Assembly: GCA_900550645.1 (NCBI GenBank)
Contig: URTA01000013.1
Span: forward strand, 1-44,911
From: an uncultured Porphyromonadaceae bacterium
GTDB taxonomy: Bacteria; Bacteroidota; Bacteroidia; Bacteroidales; Muribaculaceae
Length of the DNA: 44,911 bases
Direction of reading: 5' to 3'
The notes beneath the pieces were generated by a model. It was given only the letters and a program-made list of their open reading frames with translations, did not search any database and was not told the origin of the DNA. This document shows positions 41,703-44,911 of this stretch, in pieces; the stretch's first letter is position 1; each line of letters opens with the position of its first letter. The translations under genes and the position numbers were made by a program.

Positions 41703-42452
41703 ATGCGTTATTTCCTGAAGCTGTCATACAGGGGTGCACCCTTCCATGGCTGGCAGTCGCAGCCTAATGCCGTCAGCGTGCAGCAGACCGTTGAGGAGGC
41801 TCTCACCACGGTCTTGCGCCGGCCGACTGCCATTGTCGGAGCCGGCCGCACTGATGCCGGAGTCAACGCCCGGACTATGTACGCGCACTTCGATACGGAC
41901 ACCCCTGTCGCTGACTCTCCGAGGCTGCTGACATCGCTCAACCGCCTTTGCGGACGTGACATAGCCCTCGAGGCTCTGCTCCCTGTGCGCGATGATGCCC
42001 ATGCGCGGTTTGACGCCACGCGCCGCGTCTACAAGTATTTCGTCACAGATGCCAAGTCGCCGTTCCTGTATCCGCTGGCATGGCAGTCCACATTCCCCCT
42101 CGATTATGACGCGATGAACCGTGCGGCAAGCATGCTGCTATCCGTGAGCGACTTCACCTCGTTTGCCAAGCTGCACAGTGACGCGCTTACCAACATCTGC
42201 CGCGTTGACACGGCTCAGTGGACTGCTCCCGTTGATGGGCTGCACGTCTTCACCATTGCCGCTGACCGTTTCCTGCGCAACATGGTGCGGGCTGTCGTAG
42301 GCACGCTCGTTGACGTGGGGCGCGGCAAGATGACCGCCGACGGTTTCCGTGCCGTCATCGAGGCGCAGGACCGGAGCGCTGCCGGAACTTCCATGCCGCC
42401 GCAGGCCCTGTACCTCTGGGATGTGGAATATCCCGCTGACATTTTCATTTAA
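41703..42452 (+). CDS. truA: tRNA pseudouridine synthase A
   Basis: TruA converts U38-U40 of the anticodon arm to pseudouridine. The 249-residue protein begins MRYFLKLSYRGAPFHGWQSQ and has the active-site segment GAGRTDAGVNA with Asp51. Later conserved segments include FLRNMVRAVVGTLVDVGRGK, the family C-terminal motif. The histidine usual in RTDAGVHA is Asn here, a tolerated variation. It sits 15 bases after speA and 29 bases before ligA. Confidence 0.95.
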   Translation: MRYFLKLSYRGAPFHGWQSQPNAVSVQQTVEEALTTVLRRPTAIVGAGRTDAGVNARTMYAHFDTDTPVADSPRLLTSLNRLCGRDIALEALLPVRDDAHARFDATRRVYKYFVTDAKSPFLYPLAWQSTFPLDYDAMNRAASMLLSVSDFTSFAKLHSDALTNICRVDTAQWTAPVDGLHVFTIAADRFLRNMVRAVVGTLVDVGRGKMTADGFRAVIEAQDRSAAGTSMPPQALYLWDVEYPADIFI

Positions 42453-42481
42453 CCGCAATAGACACACACCGACATACACTC

Positions 42482-44485
42482 ATGGACGAATCACAGGCAA
42501 AAGAACGCATCAGCTGGCTTCGCAGCGAGATAGAACGCCACAACCGAAACTATTATGTGGACAGCAACCCCGAAATCTCCGACCGCGAGTTTGACTTGCT
42601 CCTGCTCGAGCTGTCGCAGCTTGAAAGGCAGTTCCCGCAGTACCTTGACCCTGGTTCGCCCACACAGCGTGTCGGTTCTGACCTCTCCGGCGGGTTTGCA
42701 CACGTCCTGCACGAGCGTCCGATGCTCTCGCTTTCCAACACATACTCCCCCGAGGAGGTGGACGAGTGGTTTGACCGCGTCAGACGTGGCCTCGGCGGCG
42801 AGGAGTTCCAGATAGTCGGTGAGCTGAAATTTGACGGCGTGTCTATATCTTTGAAATACAAGGGCGGAAGGCTCGTTCAGGCCGTGACTCGCGGCGACGG
42901 CACTCGCGGCGACGACGTGACTGCCAACGTCCGTACCATTGCCTCGATACCCAAAATACTCCCTGACGGCGACTGGCCAGACGAGTTCGAGATACGCGGC
43001 GAGATACTGATGCCTTGGGACGTGTTTGAAGCCCTGAATAAGGAGCGTGCATACAATGAGGAGCCGCTGTTTGCCAATCCCCGCAACGCCGCTTCCGGTT
43101 CCCTTAAGATGCAGAACCCCGCCGAGGTGGCTCGCCGCCGCCTCGACAGCCGCCTATATTTCCTCCTCGGCGACATGCTCCCTGCCGACAACCACTACGA
43201 CAACCTGAGGGCTGCCGCTCGCTGGGGCTTCAAGGTGTCGCAGGAGATGACGCTGATGCGTACAATGGAGGATGTCGATGCCTTCATTTCGCGCTGGGAG
43301 ACCGAGCGCAAGACCCTGCCCGTGGCTACCGACGGTCTCGTGTTCAAAGTCAACTCGCTGCGGCAGCAGCAGAACCTCGGCTTCACTGCCAAGTCGCCGC
43401 GCTGGGCGATAGCATACAAGTTCAACCCCGAGCGTGCCTGTACGCCGCTGCGGTTCGTCTCATTCGAGACCGGGCGAATGGGGGTCATAACCCCGGTGGC
43501 GAACCTCGAGCCGGTGCTCCTGTCAGGCACTGTAGTCAAGCGAGCCTCGCTCCACAACGAGGACATAATGCGCCAACTCGACATTCACGAGCATGACAGC
43601 CTGTACGTGGAGAAGGGCGGGGAAATCATCCCCAAGATAACTGGCGTGGAGATGAAAGACCGCAAGCCCGGTGCGAAGCCCGTCGAGTTTGTCAGCCATT
43701 GTCCCGTATGCGGAACGCCGCTGGTGCGCATAGAGGGTGAAGCCGCATGGCGTTGCCCAAACCAGTACGGATGCCGTCCGCAGATAACCGGCAAGATAGA
43801 GCATTTCGCAGCCCGCCGCATGATGAACATCGACGGGATAGGGGAGGAGACCGCCGAGCTGTTGTATGCCGCCGGGCTTGTACGCCGAATCGGCGACCTA
43901 TACCGTCTCCGCCGCGAAGACCTCGAGCGGCTCGAGGGAATGGGCGAGCGCACTGCTGCAAAAATAGTCAAAGGGATAGAGGACACGCGCCTCGTGCCGT
44001 TTGAGCGTGTGCTGTACTCACTCTCGATACCCAACGTAGGCGAGACCACCGCCAAGCAGGTGGCACGCGCCGCCGGCTCCATGGACGCGCTCATGGCAAT
44101 GACAGTTGACGAGCTGAAAGCCATCCCCGACGTAGGCCCGACGATAGCGCAAGGGATATACGACAGCTTGCGCGACCCCGTATGCCAGGCCAACATCGAG
44201 GATATGCGCCGCGCCGGGGTGCAGATGGAGATGCCGCAGACCGAAGCCGCCGGCGACCAGCTTGCCGGCATGACCATAGTCATATCCGGCACATTTGCGC
44301 ATCACTCACGCGACGAGTACAAACGCATGATCGAGGACCACGGCGGCAAGAACTCCGGCAGCATATCCTCTAAAACCACGTTTGTCCTTGCCGGCGACAA
44401 CATGGGACCGGCCAAGCTCGAGAAATGCCGCAAGCTCGGAATCGAAATAAAAGGAGAGGACGACTTCCTCGCCCTCCTTAAATAA
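42482..44485 (+). CDS. ligA: NAD-dependent DNA ligase
   Basis: LigA seals nicks during replication and repair using NAD+. The 667 residues hold the Ia domain, the adenylation domain with nucleophile Lys116 in ELKFDGVSIS, and the OB domain. A four-cysteine zinc finger follows (HCPVCGTPLVRI...WRCPNQYGC, near residue 400), then helix-hairpin-helix repeats (AAKIVKGIEDTR, NVGETTAKQVARAAG) and a C-terminal BRCT domain (TIVISGTFAHHSRDE, about 590-667). The length is normal and all catalytic segments appear intact. It ends the plus-strand housekeeping run, just before the insertion sequence. Confidence 0.97.
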   Translation: MDESQAKERISWLRSEIERHNRNYYVDSNPEISDREFDLLLLELSQLERQFPQYLDPGSPTQRVGSDLSGGFAHVLHERPMLSLSNTYSPEEVDEWFDRVRRGLGGEEFQIVGELKFDGVSISLKYKGGRLVQAVTRGDGTRGDDVTANVRTIASIPKILPDGDWPDEFEIRGEILMPWDVFEALNKERAYNEEPLFANPRNAASGSLKMQNPAEVARRRLDSRLYFLLGDMLPADNHYDNLRAAARWGFKVSQEMTLMRTMEDVDAFISRWETERKTLPVATDGLVFKVNSLRQQQNLGFTAKSPRWAIAYKFNPERACTPLRFVSFETGRMGVITPVANLEPVLLSGTVVKRASLHNEDIMRQLDIHEHDSLYVEKGGEIIPKITGVEMKDRKPGAKPVEFVSHCPVCGTPLVRIEGEAAWRCPNQYGCRPQITGKIEHFAARRMMNIDGIGEETAELLYAAGLVRRIGDLYRLRREDLERLEGMGERTAAKIVKGIEDTRLVPFERVLYSLSIPNVGETTAKQVARAAGSMDALMAMTVDELKAIPDVGPTIAQGIYDSLRDPVCQANIEDMRRAGVQMEMPQTEAAGDQLAGMTIVISGTFAHHSRDEYKRMIEDHGGKNSGSISSKTTFVLAGDNMGPAKLEKCRKLGIEIKGEDDFLALLK

Positions 44486-44542
44486 CACTATATATTGAAA
44501 TATTGGTGTCCGCTAAACTTTTCGGAGAGTTGGCGAGAAAAA

Positions 44543-44573
44543 AGGGCTGATTCCATTTGGAGGAATCAGCCCT
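44543..44573. terminator. Perfect hairpin in the IS leader
   Basis: AGGGCTGATTCC (44543-44554) and GGAATCAGCCCT (44562-44573) form a 12-base-pair stem with a 7-base loop. It lies between the IS end and the transposase, as terminators that block readthrough into transposase genes often do. Confidence 0.65.
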
Positions 44574-44588
44574 AACCGGTTATTTTTG
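44556..44588 (+). promoter_or_regulatory. Putative transposase promoter
   Basis: TTTG (44556-44559) and TATTTTTG (44581-44588) are separated by 21 bases, and the ATG is at 44615. The -33 overlaps the hairpin, which could down-regulate the promoter. Confidence 0.5.
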
Positions 44589-44614
44589 TGTCGCCAAACA
44601 ATAAAAGAATAACC

Positions 44615-44911
44615 ATGGGCAAAAGCAGCAATTTCTACGGACAGCCGGTATACGGACAGCTTGTAAAATCGATTGACCGCGAAAAAACAGTAGAAATCAG
44701 CCGCAAGCACGGCGGGGAGAGGTACGTCAAGAGCTTTGACGGCTTCACGCACCTGCTTACGATGCTCTATGCCGTAATCATGCGGTTCGACTCACTGCGG
44801 GAGATAGAGGCCTCCATGACCGCCGAGGTGCGCAAGCTGCACCATGTAGGCATCGGCAAAGTCCCGAAACGCAGCACGCTCTCAGACGCGAACGCCAGGC
44901 GGCCGGAGAAG
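44615..44911 (+). CDS. Transposase, IS4-type with DUF4372 N-terminal domain (partial)
   Basis: The frame gives 99 residues to the window edge, starting MGKSSNFYGQPVYGQLVKSI. The segment FDGFTHLLTMLYAVIMRFDSLREIEA, followed by KVPKRSTLSDANARRP, is characteristic of the DUF4372 N-terminal domain that precedes the DDE catalytic domain of IS4-type transposases common in Bacteroidales. The DDE residues lie outside the window. There is a good chance the element is intact, since no frame break is seen, but completeness cannot be judged. Confidence 0.85.
   Translation, partial: MGKSSNFYGQPVYGQLVKSIDREKTVEISRKHGGERYVKSFDGFTHLLTMLYAVIMRFDSLREIEASMTAEVRKLHHVGIGKVPKRSTLSDANARRPEK

Larger units (their letters stand above)
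44500..44911 (+). mobile_element. Left end of an IS4-type insertion sequence (partial)
   Basis: After ligA the sequence changes to GGTGTCCGCTAAACTTTT, which has the look of an IS terminal repeat, then a strong hairpin and a transposase start. The element runs past the window, so its right end, target duplication and exact left border cannot be seen. The left border near 44500 is approximate. Confidence 0.6.

Overview
The window looks like chromosomal DNA from a gut-type Bacteroidales bacterium, with a Muribaculaceae-like gene set; that family placement is an inference. Three things support the order. Promoters carry the Bacteroidetes -7 box TAnnTTTG, often with TTTG or TTGC about 18-21 bases upstream. 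Shine-Dalgarno sequences are weak. Lineage-typical genes are present: DUF4301, DUF5106, AraC regulators fused to TPR and membrane segments, and secreted proteins ending in type IX-like sorting domains. Most of the window is GC-rich housekeeping DNA with short intergenic gaps.

Layout. 1-5117 (minus): a tellurium-resistance (Ter)-type stress operon with four TerD-superfamily proteins, three TerY-like von Willebrand A proteins (the last cut by the window edge) and an AIM24-family protein. 5118-5886: a regulatory region with a divergent orphan HipB-like repressor gene. 5887-13484 (plus): peptide deformylase, the ABC-F factor EttA, a long RelA/SpoT homologue whose hydrolase centre is lost, a DUF4301 protein that resembles UDP-sugar pyrophosphorylases, and a GH13 alpha-amylase-family protein. 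13534-15054 (minus): a GH3-family acyl-adenylating enzyme. 15238-23306 (minus): a more AT-rich block holding an AraC/TPR membrane regulator, a C10 cysteine protease and a 1356-residue modular exported protein. 23461-31764: tRNA-Ser(GCU), a small hypothetical gene, the lipoprotein / polyprenyl synthase / TatD / antiporter operon, tRNA-Ser(GGA), grpE-dnaJ and ispE. 31779-36899: MATE transporter, divergent BadF-type kinase, DUF5106 thioredoxin-fold protein, DoxX protein and MnmA. 36916-44485 (plus): bifunctional-nuclease-family protein, ArgR, an ArgC-like protein without its catalytic residues, SSB, arginine decarboxylase, TruA and DNA ligase. 44500-44911: the left end of an insertion sequence with the start of a transposase.

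Functional links. The Ter block is a surface/chemical-stress module in which VWA and TerD proteins probably assemble together. The protease and modular protein share one transcription unit downstream of a sensor-like AraC regulator, suggesting a regulated extracellular proteolysis or adhesion system. Near the right end, ArgR and arginine decarboxylase flank an ArgC pseudoenzyme, which suggests an arginine-related locus that has lost normal biosynthetic genes and may have gained a new function. No CRISPR array, rRNA, prophage or restriction-modification system was seen.
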